Part shown: positions 10,812 to 22,600 of the stretch, in pieces | Layout: each line of letters starts with the position of its first letter | Numbering within the stretch: position 1 is the first letter of the stretch | From: Bigelowiella natans CCMP2755 | Lineage: Eukaryota > Cercozoa > Chlorarachniophyceae | Direction: 5' to 3' | DNA length: 64,000 nucleotides | NCBI GenBank assembly: GCA_000320545.1 | Contig: ADNK01001883.1 | Location: forward strand, 37,501-101,500 | Made by a program: the position numbers and the translations under genes | Notes under the pieces: model-generated | The model's database searches: none | Told to the model about the DNA's origin: nothing | What the model saw: only the letters and a program-made list of their open reading frames with translations

Positions 10812-11928
10812 CTACATCCGAGATTCGATGACCCTCTTGCGCAGTTCCTCCGGCCATGTCGTCAAGAAAGGATTTCCAGTTATTTCGAGCCTCGTTAGTG
10901 ATTTCAGGTGTTTCAATTCAGAAGGGACATCTTCGAGCAGATTCTTCGCCAAATCAAGTTCCTCAAGTTTGGCTAAACTACCCATTTCCTTGGGAAGAAA
11001 AGTGAGCTCGTTGACGCGGAGCACGAGCTTCTTCAAATTGCTTAGCCTCCCTATCTTTCGTGGAACTTTCACGAGCTTTTAATAAAAAAAAACAAATATG
11101 TGTCAATTTGAGGATTGTTTTGAGTTGTATCCCCCCCTGTTGGCGAGAATAGCAGGAAATATACATATGAGCACAATGTGCACGTGCTATCTGCTCTTCC
11201 GGCACGATCTCAAACGCTTTGGGTGAGGATGGCTGTAGATGATGATGATGGAAATACTGTAATGCGTCTACAAAACTAAGTGGTTGAAACTACAGGTGTC
11301 CAATGAGCTACCTTGTTCATGTGCAGCTCGAGAACTGTCAAAGACTTTAATCTGCCTAAGGACGAGAAGTCATTCATTGTGAATAGAAATTGGAACCAGA
11401 CACGAGTGAGCACAAATATCTGGCTTTATCAGGTAGGCCTTTTCCAGTTGCCCCTCTCCTCCCCCTTCTGCGGTGTGTGGCTGTGTGTGTGTGTCCGCGC
11501 GTGTGCGCATGCTCCTTGCTCACCTATTTCATTCGGTAGAAATGAGATCCTGTTGCCTTCCAAGCACAGAATTTCAAGCCTAAAGTAGCGTAGAAAGGTT
11601 GCACACATCAAATTCGTTTTGAAACGATTCTCTCGAGCATCAGCGACAAAGCTGTTTCTATCTCGGGTATTTGGCGCCCGAGGAAGCACCATGAAGCAGG
11701 ACTCCACAGAGCGCACAGTCGCTGGGAGCGTGTTGTTGCTGCTCAACCAGGATATGCCTCGCTGTTTGAGAAAACCAGGCGAGAATAGCCCAGAAGCTCG
11801 ACGATAGTTTTCCCGTTTCCATTCTTCCTCTCCCCTCCCCTCCGAAGCTTCCTCGTTTCTACGAAGCCTCTCTTAGTCGGTACATATCTTCTTGTGAGGG
11901 CACTCAGAACTACTGCCATAACTACTAT

Positions 11929-11967
<39 letters not shown>

Positions 11968-12259
11968 AATTAGCACTACTTCTGTAACTCGCCAATCCGG
12001 TTCGGAAGTGCGCGCAGGCAGTTGTGGTAAAGCTCAAGATGCCGCAATTCGGTGAGGAAGCCTGACAGGGTGGAAGGGGGGGGGAGAGTTCAGTGGATGC
12101 TGTTTTCACAAAGCATAGGCGAAGGAGCTTATATGACCGATTTCATCGGGAAGTTCCTCTAGTTGATTCGCATACCTAAGAACCAACACACGAATCAAGC
12201 TGTTAGCAAACGCTGAATGAATCTCCGCGAGGAAATATACAGGTAGATAGAAACAAACC

Positions 12260-12305
<46 letters not shown>

Positions 12306-12509
12306 TCTCGCGTATTCTTACAGATCTAATTTCTCCAAGAAGCGAAGGTTTCCGATATAGGGCGGAAGGCTTTTGAGCTCATTCTTTGCCAGAGTGAGTG
12401 ACTTGAGGCCCGTCAGCTTGCCGATGGTGCTCGGCAATTGCGAGATGTAGTTGTCGGATACCTGATTCGAGGCAGGTCAGAATATTAGTTTTGTGCTGCA
12501 TATATATAT

Positions 12510-12549
<40 letters not shown>

Positions 12550-12787
12550 AATATATATATCGACATGAGTCCGCCCACGCAACAACACAAAATGAATAGT
12601 ACATCGAGCTCCTGCAGCCACGTGAGATCGGTGATGTTGTGGTAGAGTTCTTTCAGGTGATTTCGCTGTGCGCGTAGGATTTTGAGGCTGCGGCATCGCC
12701 CGACGCAGGTGGGCAGCGACTGGACCTCATTACCGCTCACGTCGAGTCTGTTGTTGGTGAAGATGAACGAGTAGTAAGAGGAGGATA

Positions 12788-12828
<41 letters not shown>

Positions 12829-14954
12829 ATATTATATCGAATTATATGATATGAAAGCAAGAAAATATAGTACATCTCAAGCCTGCGACAATGCACGATC
12901 GTTTCCGGAATTTCTTCCAGGTTGTTCGAGGAAACATCCAGGAAATGGAGTCTGTGAAGACCGCCAATTTCGTCCGGCAATTCGCGCAAGCGATTCCCCG
13001 ATATGTCAAGCTTTCTGAGTGCTTTTAGGTCGCTAATAGAGGCCGGGAGCGAGTCGATGAAGTTCCCGGAGAGACGCAGAAATCTAAAAAGACAGGCAAG
13101 TATTTTATCACTGATAACGTTGATCAACGACACCACCAAGGACACCGCGCCCTCTCGTCACTGTCTTTCATCATTAACACAACAAACAATTGCAGCAGCA
13201 GCAGTAACAACAAGAGGAGGAAAGAGCAGAGCAACGCACTCGAGTGAAGGCAAGTCGGGGAATCGCTCCGGAAGCTTTCGTATCACATTGTACGATAAGT
13301 CGAGCCACTCCAACGCCCCAAGCCCCTCCCCATCAAAGGCCCCTTCGGTAACTTCTGCGATGGCGTTAAACGACAGATCGAGTCTCTGGAGCTTGGAGAG
13401 GCTCCTCAGCATCCGTGGCACGGTGGCGAACTCGTTGTCCGATAAGTTTAATGACAAAAGGGATAATGCCCAGCAAGCGCTACCACTGCTGCTGCTGCTG
13501 CTACGGTTGCTGTCGTTGTTATCACCACTACCATCAGCTGGATCTTGAGTAGGAGGAGTAGGGGTGGGAGGGGGAGGACAAGAAGGAGAAGCCGCAGCGG
13601 CATCCTAAATACAATCCAGAAAGTTTGGAAGAAATAATGATGACGATGAAGCCCTTTTCGGTAACATATATGTATGTGTATTGTATAGATGCACGTATAG
13701 ATGAATGTGTTTACGGGTGGTTGAGAGACAATGGCAGCAACACAGGTATATATCGGCGAGCGCCTGCTGTGTCGCTCTCGTGGAATGGCCACGATTGGTG
13801 TTGCGTGACGAGGACCGACGATGATGGCGGTGACGACGATGACGACGGAAAAACACATCAACCTGTTTTCTTGTTGTCTTTAAGTCTTCGTTACGACAAA
13901 GGGGCTTCTTGCGATTGGTCAGCTTGGTGCTGCTGGCACTGCTACTCTTGCCACTGCTATCACTACAATTACTACCACGGTTATCAATGCCAGTGCCAGT
14001 GCCCGAGATAAGCCCTGTGATGTAGTTTCCGCTCACATCGATCGATTCAAGTCGGGGCAGGGTGTAAAAGGACGCTGGAAAGCTTGTGAGTCTATTATCA
14101 CTTAAATCCACGTGCCTGAGTCCCTGCATGAAACCAATGGAAGGGGGGAGGCTCTTTATGTCTGCCGCCTTGATTCGTAGCTTCTCCCTGGCCTCCAGGA
14201 GCTCTCGGCGGAGGAGCTGCAGAATCTTGCGCGAAAGGTTGGCGGCCCTGGCACTTGAGCAGCTGCTCGTCGCCCCTGCCGTGCTGTTGTCCTCGCCAGC
14301 GCCTGCGGCCAAGATGCGAAGTATCCGTAGCACTTCCAAATCTGCATCGAAGAATGGGGAGGGCGATGAGGATGACAACGACGATGGCGACCTGTGAGTC
14401 GGCGCCGCTACTCCTACGGCGGCTCCCGCAAGCTTGATGAGGGGCGGCATCAGTTTCCGGAGGGTTCCATATCCAAGTGCATCTGGGTCGCCGACTCGCC
14501 TTGTGAGCAGCTCCTCCAAATTTGAGAGAAACCGCCAATCCTGTAGCAGCAGCCGCCCTTTTCTACTACTACTACCACTACTACTACTACGACTAGTTCG
14601 GGCTCCCAGGCCTTCTTCTCTGTTCGAGCTGTTTGTCCAGTCCCGAAGTGCCCGGAAAATCTGGCGCCTCTCCAACGCAGGCAAGGCTTTCACCCTGGCT
14701 CGAGCGCGCAGAAACTTGCCCGGTATGAGGTCCTTGGAGGGAACGATCCGTAGAACCTTCTGGAGCGCTGTGTCGGAGTACTTGGTCTCGCCCAGCTTCC
14801 GCCAGCATCTCTTTCCGACATCGATCCCTGTGGCGCTGAGAAGGCGGCTGAAGATCATTTCGCTTGATCTTCGGAGGAGCAGCTGCAGCTCTGTGGGCTG
14901 AAAAAGGCCGCGGGAGCACGGATGCAGCCACTGCAGATGTGCGTGCGAGCGTAT

Positions 14955-15016
<62 letters not shown>

Positions 15017-15053
15017 AGGATTGTAATTAAAAAGATGTTTTATGAGGTGTGAT

Positions 15054-15092
<39 letters not shown>

Positions 15093-15642
15093 TTTGATAT
15101 AGAGAGAGAATGGGAGGGGTGAAATCGAGCAGCCTTTAGAGGAGCAGAATCGAGTATAATGGTCGCAGTAGTAACATCGACATATTATCATCATCATCAT
15201 CATCATCATCATCCTTTCGAGTGATACTACTACTACTACTACTACTGCTGCTGCTGCTGATACTACTGCTACTACGCCTACCTCCCTTAGCGCAAGTTGC
15301 TTCTTCCGTAGAGGGAGCAGCGTCCTGTAGACCAGCTTGAGGTTTTTCTTCCTCTCCCGCACGGTCATCCTGCGACCTCGTTGCCGCTCAAAGCGCTTCA
15401 CGTGCTCCTCCGGTGACCACGAGTCAGGGTTCTTCAGTTCCATCAAGCGGCACATCCGAGACACCGACTGCCCGGAGGGCGTGAGCAGCTCCTCATCGTT
15501 CTTGACCTGGATCTTCAGGCGCTCTGCCTCTTCGTGCACTACCACCTCTGACAGGTGGAGCAGCTGATGGGCGAGCTGGTGAGGCGGCCGTTGCTTTCCT
15601 CGGCCCGCGATGTATCTCTTTACATCGTGAGGATGCTGCTTG

Positions 15643-15678
<36 letters not shown>

Positions 15679-17326
15679 ATATTCTTCTCATCGTTAACGC
15701 TGCCGAGTCTGATCCCAAGACAGGCGGAGAGATACTCAACTATTCTGATGACTCTCGCTTCTTCCGCTCCACGGCGACGCCGTCGTCGCCGTGGCACGAG
15801 TAGCCCGGGAGGCTGCTGCTGCTGTTGTTGTTGTTTTCCCTTGTTGCTACGAAGAGGGTTGCCTGGTTTGCTACCTAGCTGCTGATGCCTCTTGATCATG
15901 CTAAATGGGAAAAATGACAGTGAAGCAATGAATACAATCAGCTTGTTGTGATGCAAATCAGAGCAGCGGCGGTACGGTCGCGCTTACATTCGTTAGAATA
16001 TTACTAGCCGTCGGACTTAAATTTACCTGGTAGCATCAGGCAGCGACTGCAACTGCTTCTTTACGTCCTCTTCTAGAGGCCGTAGCAGTCGCCGCCCTTT
16101 CCCGACTACTAATCCGTCTTTTACACCGGGGGATGTGATCATTCTTTGATGATCTTGCCGTAGTAGACCGTAAGTACCATCCTTGGTGCTTCTAGGGTTT
16201 CTTCCAAAGATACTGCTACTACTACTACCACTACCACTACTACTATTACCATTTTTGTACTTGGGACTCAGCCCTTCTCTTGCTCTTTCCTCCATAGCTG
16301 CGGCAGCGGCAGCACCTCCAACCTCACACACCAGTGCTACAAGGCGACGGTGCGAGCCCAGCAGCTTCCATTGGTCGTTTGTGCTGAGGAAATGTTGGAA
16401 ATAACCGAAGGCGGAGTGGATTTCCCTAGGCACTTGTCGCTTCCAAAACGCTTCGCCTGCATCGCGCGTGTGGCTCAGCGCCTGGTTCAGAAACGAGGCC
16501 AGAGCCGAAGGAAGAGACGGTGCGGATGCTGTTGTTGTTGATGATGATGATGATGATGACGACGACGACGAGGATTCTGGCATATCACATCCTCCTCCTT
16601 GTGCTGCCCGTGGTTGGCGGTGGTAGGAAGAGTTCCGCAAACGGCGCCTCAGCATCCGTTTAAGGGCGCGAAGGAGCAGCTCACAGCCGAATCGAGAACG
16701 TAGGCGGTAATCTGTGAAGCCTTTGTGCATTAATACACGCCCGAGAAAGCGCACGGGAAGGCCAAAGCGATGCAACTCTGCTGATACGTCAAGGTCTAGC
16801 AGCCCCTCTCCCCACATGCGGTATGGAGTCTGTGCCTCGAGAGGGAGGAGGGAGGACGGTTGCAAGGGAGACGTCTTGTAGGCATTGCTGCTATTATCTC
16901 CTTCCTCACGTTTCATGCCATTAAAGTTTGGCCATCCTCCCTTCCTCGCCCCTGCCTCCCCTATCGTTCCCGTTGTGATGACGCAGGAGACTCGCTCGCC
17001 AGACACGTTGCTCTCCGTGCCAGAGTGCAGCATCTCAACCGGGTGGGCGTTGGCCCTTTGGATAAGGGAGCTCACAAGTTTGTCCACCATTACCGACCCC
17101 ATCAAGCCCGTGGCCGCTACGACGTCTCGCCGTAGGTCGGTGGATTTTGAACGACGCCTATCGCCATGGTGATGATGAAAAAATTGATGATGGTGATCAG
17201 AGCTGTCTTTCAGACGACCGAGCGAGGATCTCGATCCCCTAGTAATACATGTAAGAATGGTAAGAGCAAGCAACAGGCGGATGATGTGGCGAACGCGGTG
17301 TTTGTACAATGATACTTTTGGAGCGC

Positions 17327-17376
<50 letters not shown>

Positions 17377-17861
17377 GGGGGGGGGGGTTTAAAGATACAT
17401 GCTTAGCAGCGGTGATAATACAGCGACAGTGAATGTGCATTTTAAAACGGGTTGTTAAGTAAATATCTGTGTATGCGAGCATGTAGTTCGGTGCTGCTCT
17501 CTTGTTCTTTCAACGCTTGGGTCATCGTCTTCTTTCGCACTCACACATCGGGATTGAGTGGCGGGTGGGAAATCGTCCTGAGCCTTTGCAGCAGCTCTGC
17601 GCGCATCCGATGATAGTGCTGTTGACGTTTGAACGGGAGGGGCTCCAAGGCAAGGGAGGCCGAATATGATTGTGACGATGATGCTGACCCCCTGGAAGAG
17701 GGGTGATGATTGCTGTAGTGTTTGGTGCTGTCATTATCAGCTTCGGCTATTTCCGGCGGCGAGAATTTAGATAGGTTCAGTAGGTCTAATAAGAATGAGT
17801 CATCACCACGAAGACAACAGCAACATTGACCGTCAAGGGCACTCCGGGTAAAGAAGAGGGG
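10812..17861 (-). CDS. CLU-like / leucine-rich-repeat fusion protein (5' end open)
   Basis: Thirteen exons close in phase: 17861-17545, 17238-16027, 15900-15282, 14897-13863, 13604-13240, 13083-12874, 12747-12603, 12461-12322, 12175-12138, 12061-11980, 11579-11524, 11355-11312 and 11075-10812 (1,508 aa plus an unseen N-terminus). The first exon has FLLDLLNLSKFSPPE and PLNPDV, like the Clu domain's YLLD..R.FPPE and P.S.DA. The next has ELHRFGLPVRFLGRV followed by ELLLRALKRML, the pattern of the CLU/eIF3-p135 region (LHxRGINxRYLG...Exx.RxxKxxL). A basic, Gln- and Ser-rich middle follows. From about residue 950 there are some twelve plant/SHOC2-type LRRs (LPDEIGGLHRLHFLDVSSN), many split by introns at repeat boundaries. 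CLU proteins act in mitochondrial distribution and mRNA binding; LRRs bind proteins. An alternative is that two genes have been joined, but the frame closes at 15282/14897 and 13863/13604. Confidence 0.78.
17335..17373. repeat. (AG)n microsatellite in an intron
   Basis: About 19 AG units followed by a poly-G run, inside the intron between exons 17861-17545 and 17238-16027 of the minus-strand CLU/LRR gene, so it is (CT)n on the sense strand. Confidence 0.85.
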
Positions 17862-18183
17862 CTGGGGTGTGAAGATGTTGTTGATCATAAGAATACCAGC
17901 ATATCTGCGGGAATATGAACTATGTGTGTGTGTGTGTGTGTGTGCTGACAGAAGTGAGTCGGAGGATATTGCGATGACGCCCCTGTCGTTGAGAGAGAGG
18001 CAGGTGATGATGACTGTTGTTGCTGTGGAGACGCTCCGCGTACTGTCGGTGCCGATCGTATAACCCTCCCCTCAGCATGTGCGCTTGTGTACATAACCTC
18101 ACCGCCCACCTAACAAACAGACAAGAACGCACAAATCATCATATGGTGCTTGCTCTCCCTTGTATCATCATCATCATAATCAT

Positions 18184-18217
<34 letters not shown>

Positions 18218-19086
18218 GTAATTGTTTTCCTCAATCTTCTTCATGTTCTTAATTAATACTCGGATGATTTGAGAATATCTAAATGTGTGAGTGTGTGCAT
18301 GTGTGTGTGTGTGTGTGGTCTTATTGCAACTACTTTGCGCTTTCTCAGGTGCAAATACTTCGCAGCTACCCTGAGAAATTAGTAAACAAACCACAGATAT
18401 TGTCGTCTCAGCACTCGGCGAAAACCTCGTCTACTACCGCTGGCAATGATGATCACTACCACGATATCAAATACGCATAGGAGATGCAATGCAGTCTGTG
18501 ACGAAACCCGCTGATGATGCAATATATGCTACCTGAGATGTTTGCAGAGAGTGAATCGAGCAGCAGCGAAGGAATCCGTTGTCGTCGTTCTTTTCCCGCC
18601 AATTCCGAGTTTCGGATGTGGATATTTCTTCGTTGGTAGCAACAACGACATCGGTTTCCGAGCCCTTCTCCCCCCCCCAATACAATCCCGTCCGACCTTC
18701 CTCCGACCGTATATAACCTCGCTGGTTTGCCCTGGCAGAGTGGGATAGAAGGCCATTCCTATTGGGTCATATCACATCACCATCATCATCGTCGCCGTCG
18801 TCATCATTGTTATATAAGCATTAGCAGCACCACCAGCCAGAAATATATACGACATAAACAAATATTTATACACATGTGTAATTACTATGTCCCCGGTATT
18901 CGATAATGTGCATCAGCTTCACCCACACTGGCAGCCTGTTATCCAAGAATACCTAGGGAAAAACAGTCCGTATGCATGCGTGCGAAGAACGTGTTTCCGT
19001 TCCCTTTTCTTTGAGCGTCCTTCTCTCACACCTCATCTCTCTCCTCTCCCTCTCTTCCTCTCCCTCCTCTGTCTTTGCCCATATCA
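17862..19086. other. 5' region of the CLU/LRR gene, unresolved
   Basis: The missing N-terminal exon(s) and promoter of the CLU/LRR gene should lie here. A minus-strand candidate at 18529-18756 starts with Met and reads LPGQTSEVIYGRRK, but I could not splice it in phase. The stretch holds (TG)n at about 17924-17943 and 18300-18317 and an interrupted (CAT)n at about 18163-18216. No confident coding exon is seen. Confidence 0.35.
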
Positions 19087-20973
19087 TCAATCAATTAATC
19101 CCGTGCGCTTGTTGCTGTGCTGCTCACTGACATCAAGATAAGCGCTGGAGCCCTTCATATCTCTTGCCATCGCTTTAGCCGCTAGGTCCACATCTGCAGC
19201 ATCTCCACCGTATTTGTAGTAGTAAAAGTAGGAAGGAGAGGAAGAGGAGGAGGAGGAGGAGGAGGAGGAGGAGGAGGGCCGAGCACATCCAGCTATGTTT
19301 CCCCCTTCCAGACGCTTTCTCTTACCGTTACTGATGAGCTTGCGTGTGTCAGCAGCGGCCTCGAAAGTTAGGCCTCCGCACCGCACTATGTGCAATCGAC
19401 GATGACATCGGTCGTTAACATCGTGTCATCACATAGGAGGAGGAGGAGGAGTTACCTTTGAAGGCGGTCCCACAGTTTAGACTTCTCCTTTTCTCAATTC
19501 CGCCTGCACTCAGGGAGCGACGGAGTCCTCCTCCTCCTCCTCCTCCTGTTGTTGTTGTTGTTTATTGTAGTTATTGTTGTTGTAGGAGAGAACGACTGAA
19601 GAGACAGGTGGTAGCTAAAACCGAAAGATCTCCTGTTCTAATCAAATGAAAAGGGGAAAGCGATGTTCCGCAATGCACAGCTCCATGTGAGAAAACAACG
19701 ACCTACTCTACGTTACTTCACCTCTGTAAGTATCATTCATACTGCTCAATCGATCCGATAAGAATTGCTTTCTCCCTCCTTTACCACTGTCACCGCCGAT
19801 CACGTCGCCAGAGCTGAGGCTTCTTCTCTCCGTTAAAGCGCCTCTCGACCACCGCACACGCCGATGCTTTCCCTTTCTTCTCGGTGGATGATGGTGATGA
19901 TGATTGGTAACGCTAGCGGCAGCGGCCGGAAGCTTCCTCAAACTGGCTTTCTTATTTTCCTTCTTAGTCTTAGTGTTATTATTGGTGCTCGCTTTGTCCC
20001 CCGTCCTCCTTTTCATTTTTTTCTTGCTGTCCCTGACCGGAGGGAGCTTACCATATCGCTTTGCATCCTCATTTGCCTTTCTGTTCCTGCTTTGTTTTCG
20101 TCTACCTTTCCTGCGCTTCCTCTCCTTTTTATCCGCACGAGGGGGCGGCACAGTGGAATTGGCTTCGGTACTGCTGCTACTACTGCTGTCATCATAATCG
20201 TCGAAGCCATCGTCGATTTCATCAGCGAATGGCATCCGCCAGAGGGTGTGCCGGCTGTCCACAATGCGGCTTGCAAGCTCACCGCCAAAGCTTCCCTAGA
20301 AAACGAACGTCATCATTTGCTGGGAAACATGAGGTGGGATGGTGAACTTGAAAAAGATGCGAAAACTACCATGTCTCCGTACAGGTCAAGCAGTTCGGAG
20401 ATGTTATCGTGAGGATTGCCGGTGCTTCTTCCCAGGAAGCGCTGCTCAAATCCCTGTGCCCACTTGCACTTGCTGTAAAAGCTTTCCTTCCATTCAGCCC
20501 TATCCTCGACGAACGTTTTCCCACCAGAAAGCTTCTATTGCCATGTGATTAAGATTATCGTTAACAATATGGGCATAGCGTTCGCAGAAACCAAACATCA
20601 TGCGCTGATGCCTACCTTCTTCTCGTCCTTGACCAAATGCTTTTTTTCTCGTGTTTTCACTGGGAGTTGGAGGAAGGAGCAATGTAAATTGGAAATTCAA
20701 CATACAGTATTTTTAAATTTAGTGAGATGTGGTCTGAAATCCCTCCGCCACTCCTTCACATTTGGTTAAGTCCAACCCCATTTTTTCTAACAGTTACAAA
20801 TTCGAATATTTTTGAATGTTTCGACTCAGTGAGGGACCTTCACGCTCCTCCCCTTCACCCTGTTCATCGATGGGGCATGAACTGTCCTTCATGTCTTCTC
20901 CGTTATCCTTCCCCTGCCCCTCCTCCCCTTCATCAGAAGCTGGGGGAGGCACGCTTGAGGCACCACACCCCAT
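19087..20973 (-). CDS. Orphan protein with N-terminal MGCGASS lipidation motif
   Basis: Six exons close in phase to 434 aa: 20973-20838, 20659-20616, 20531-20370, 20295-19722, 19545-19456 and 19385-19087. The protein opens MGCGASSVPPPASDEG. Gly2 with Ser6 fits N-myristoylation and Cys3 fits palmitoylation, so a membrane-tethered protein is likely. An acidic stretch follows. Then comes a compact region with an aromatic-rich motif (EWKESFYSKCKWAQGFEQRF, about residues 70-90) and a second segment (SRHTLWRMPFADEIDDGFDD). After that the chain is basic and low complexity (Lys/Arg-rich, a His run, Ser and Gly runs). The C-terminus reads DVDLAAKAMARDMKGSSAYL. I recognise no catalytic family. The exon 1 donor (GTCCCT) is weak. 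It diverges from the F-box/RING-CH gene across 259 bp. Confidence 0.7.
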
Positions 20974-21232
20974 CCTTCCACAGAGGAGGGGAGAAATGTG
21001 AAAAGCAGAAAAATATATCACTAAAACATCGTAATATCGTTGTCGCAGGTATGAAATCGCATGCTAATCGCTACGATAGCATTCGGAAGTTCCACCAGCT
21101 GGGTTTTTGTCCTGGAAACTACTGAACAGACACTTCTGTTTGATAACATCTGAAAATACAGGCAAATTCTATATCGCGACTTGAAAATATCTTATTCTTT
21201 TATTCTTCTTACGAGTACGAGCGTAAAGATGG
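20974..21232. promoter_or_regulatory. Short divergent promoter region
   Basis: Only 259 bp separate the ATG of the minus-strand MGC protein from the ATG of the plus-strand F-box/RING-CH gene, so promoter elements for both must lie here or in the first exons. The DNA is moderately AT-rich. I see no convincing TATA box. Confidence 0.5.
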
Positions 21233-21934
21233 ATGATGGCTGACGAATTGCCTCGTCGGTCGGGGCCTGCTGCCCCTTCCTCATCATGGCCAAACACCCC
21301 CGTGGCTGTGGTGCGGAATATTACGTTGTACACCGATGTGCTGACCATAATAAAGCTCACCCAAACGTGCACAAAGTTCGCCAATGCCCTAAGTGAGGCG
21401 TTCTGGAGGGACATCTTCGTTACGAAGTAAGGCCTGATCAACTTGATGTGTGGAGGGATACACGTATTCCTTGCCTTTCGTTCATCCACTCGTTTCGATA
21501 ATGTATGATGCTGTTTTCACTCTGCGATTATTGATGTTGTTTGTAGGTGGGGGCATAGGTACCGCACGGATCTGATGCGCCCTTTGGAACTTCCAAGCAG
21601 CACTCCAAGCAAGATGGCATGGTACGTACGACCCAATCACCCAAGCAAAGATATGGCTCTTTTTTTTGGGTTTGAAATTCGACGGTTGTATATGAGCTCA
21701 TGGGAAGGACGGTATCTAAAGATGAACATTGCATAATTTGTTGGTTGGTTTTGCAATGATGTGTTAATAACTCCGAAAAGGATAACGAAGAGAATCCGAA
21801 GATGTATCTCCACATTCATAAACCTGCCTCCTTGCTCCTACCCACATCCTTTGCGACATCGGTATGACCAGCAAGCAACAGCATCACCTTTCTTTGCAAA
21901 ATGAATTGAAATTTAAAATATTAACATTACTGAA

Positions 21935-21976
<42 letters not shown>

Positions 21977-22564
21977 CGCGCGAAATGGAGATGTAAACAC
22001 AAACTACATATACAGGCCCATCGCACATGCCTCCACGAAACCAGTGTGGCGGCTAGCATGCGTGTTGAAGGGTCGTTCGGAAGCTCTCAGAGCGAGGGGA
22101 AAGATTGCATCAACTACGAGACGTCATGGAGTGCGAAATCACAGCAGGAGGAGTAGCAGTGAACACGAGGCTGCTCCCCGATTGTCATCATTCTCATCAC
22201 CATCATCATCATCATCGTCATCTTCTTCTTCTTCATCATCATTATCAAGACCGTCAGCTTCGTCGCCTTTTGATCTTCGGCAGTGTTGTGTGTGCAACCA
22301 ACTGGAGCTCCTGACTTACGGCCAGATGGAGAGGGAGAGACATCCCGATACGCTTCGCCACTCCGACAGTGAGTATTTAGCCCTGGACAACCTAGTCCAT
22401 GAAGGAGATGAGAACTAGATCAGAAGAAGAAGAAGAAGAAGAAAAAGGATAAGAAAAGGGCGGGTCAAAAGTCGCCACTTTGTTGCAAATGCAAATTTCA
22501 TCTGGCATCGCGAAGTCACTCGCTTCTCTATTCCACTTGTTTCTACTAATTACTACTACTACTC

Positions 22565-22600
<36 letters not shown>

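Larger units (their letters stand above)
8190..11069. repeat. Tandem duplication, copy 2 (2,880 bp)
   Basis: Second copy of the unit at 5310-8189, apparently without a single difference. Its right end lies 6 bases inside the terminal exon of the intact LRR gene. That arrangement makes the LRR side the parental one and copy 1 the extra LRR fragment. Confidence 0.97.

Noticed and set aside
12477-13145. 222-codon minus frame as a separate LRR protein
   Set aside because: It reads through two introns with (AT)n and (CA)n arrays; the LRR parts belong to exons 13083-12874 and 12747-12603 of the larger gene.
15640-15885. Poly-Cys/Leu frame on the plus strand
   Set aside because: It is the antisense of the Gln-rich linker (CAG repeat) in the CLU/LRR exon 15900-15282.
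22105-22314. Poly-His frame in the F-box/RING-CH gene
   Set aside because: It is a wrong-frame reading of a (CAT)n tract that encodes the Ser-rich linker in the true frame.
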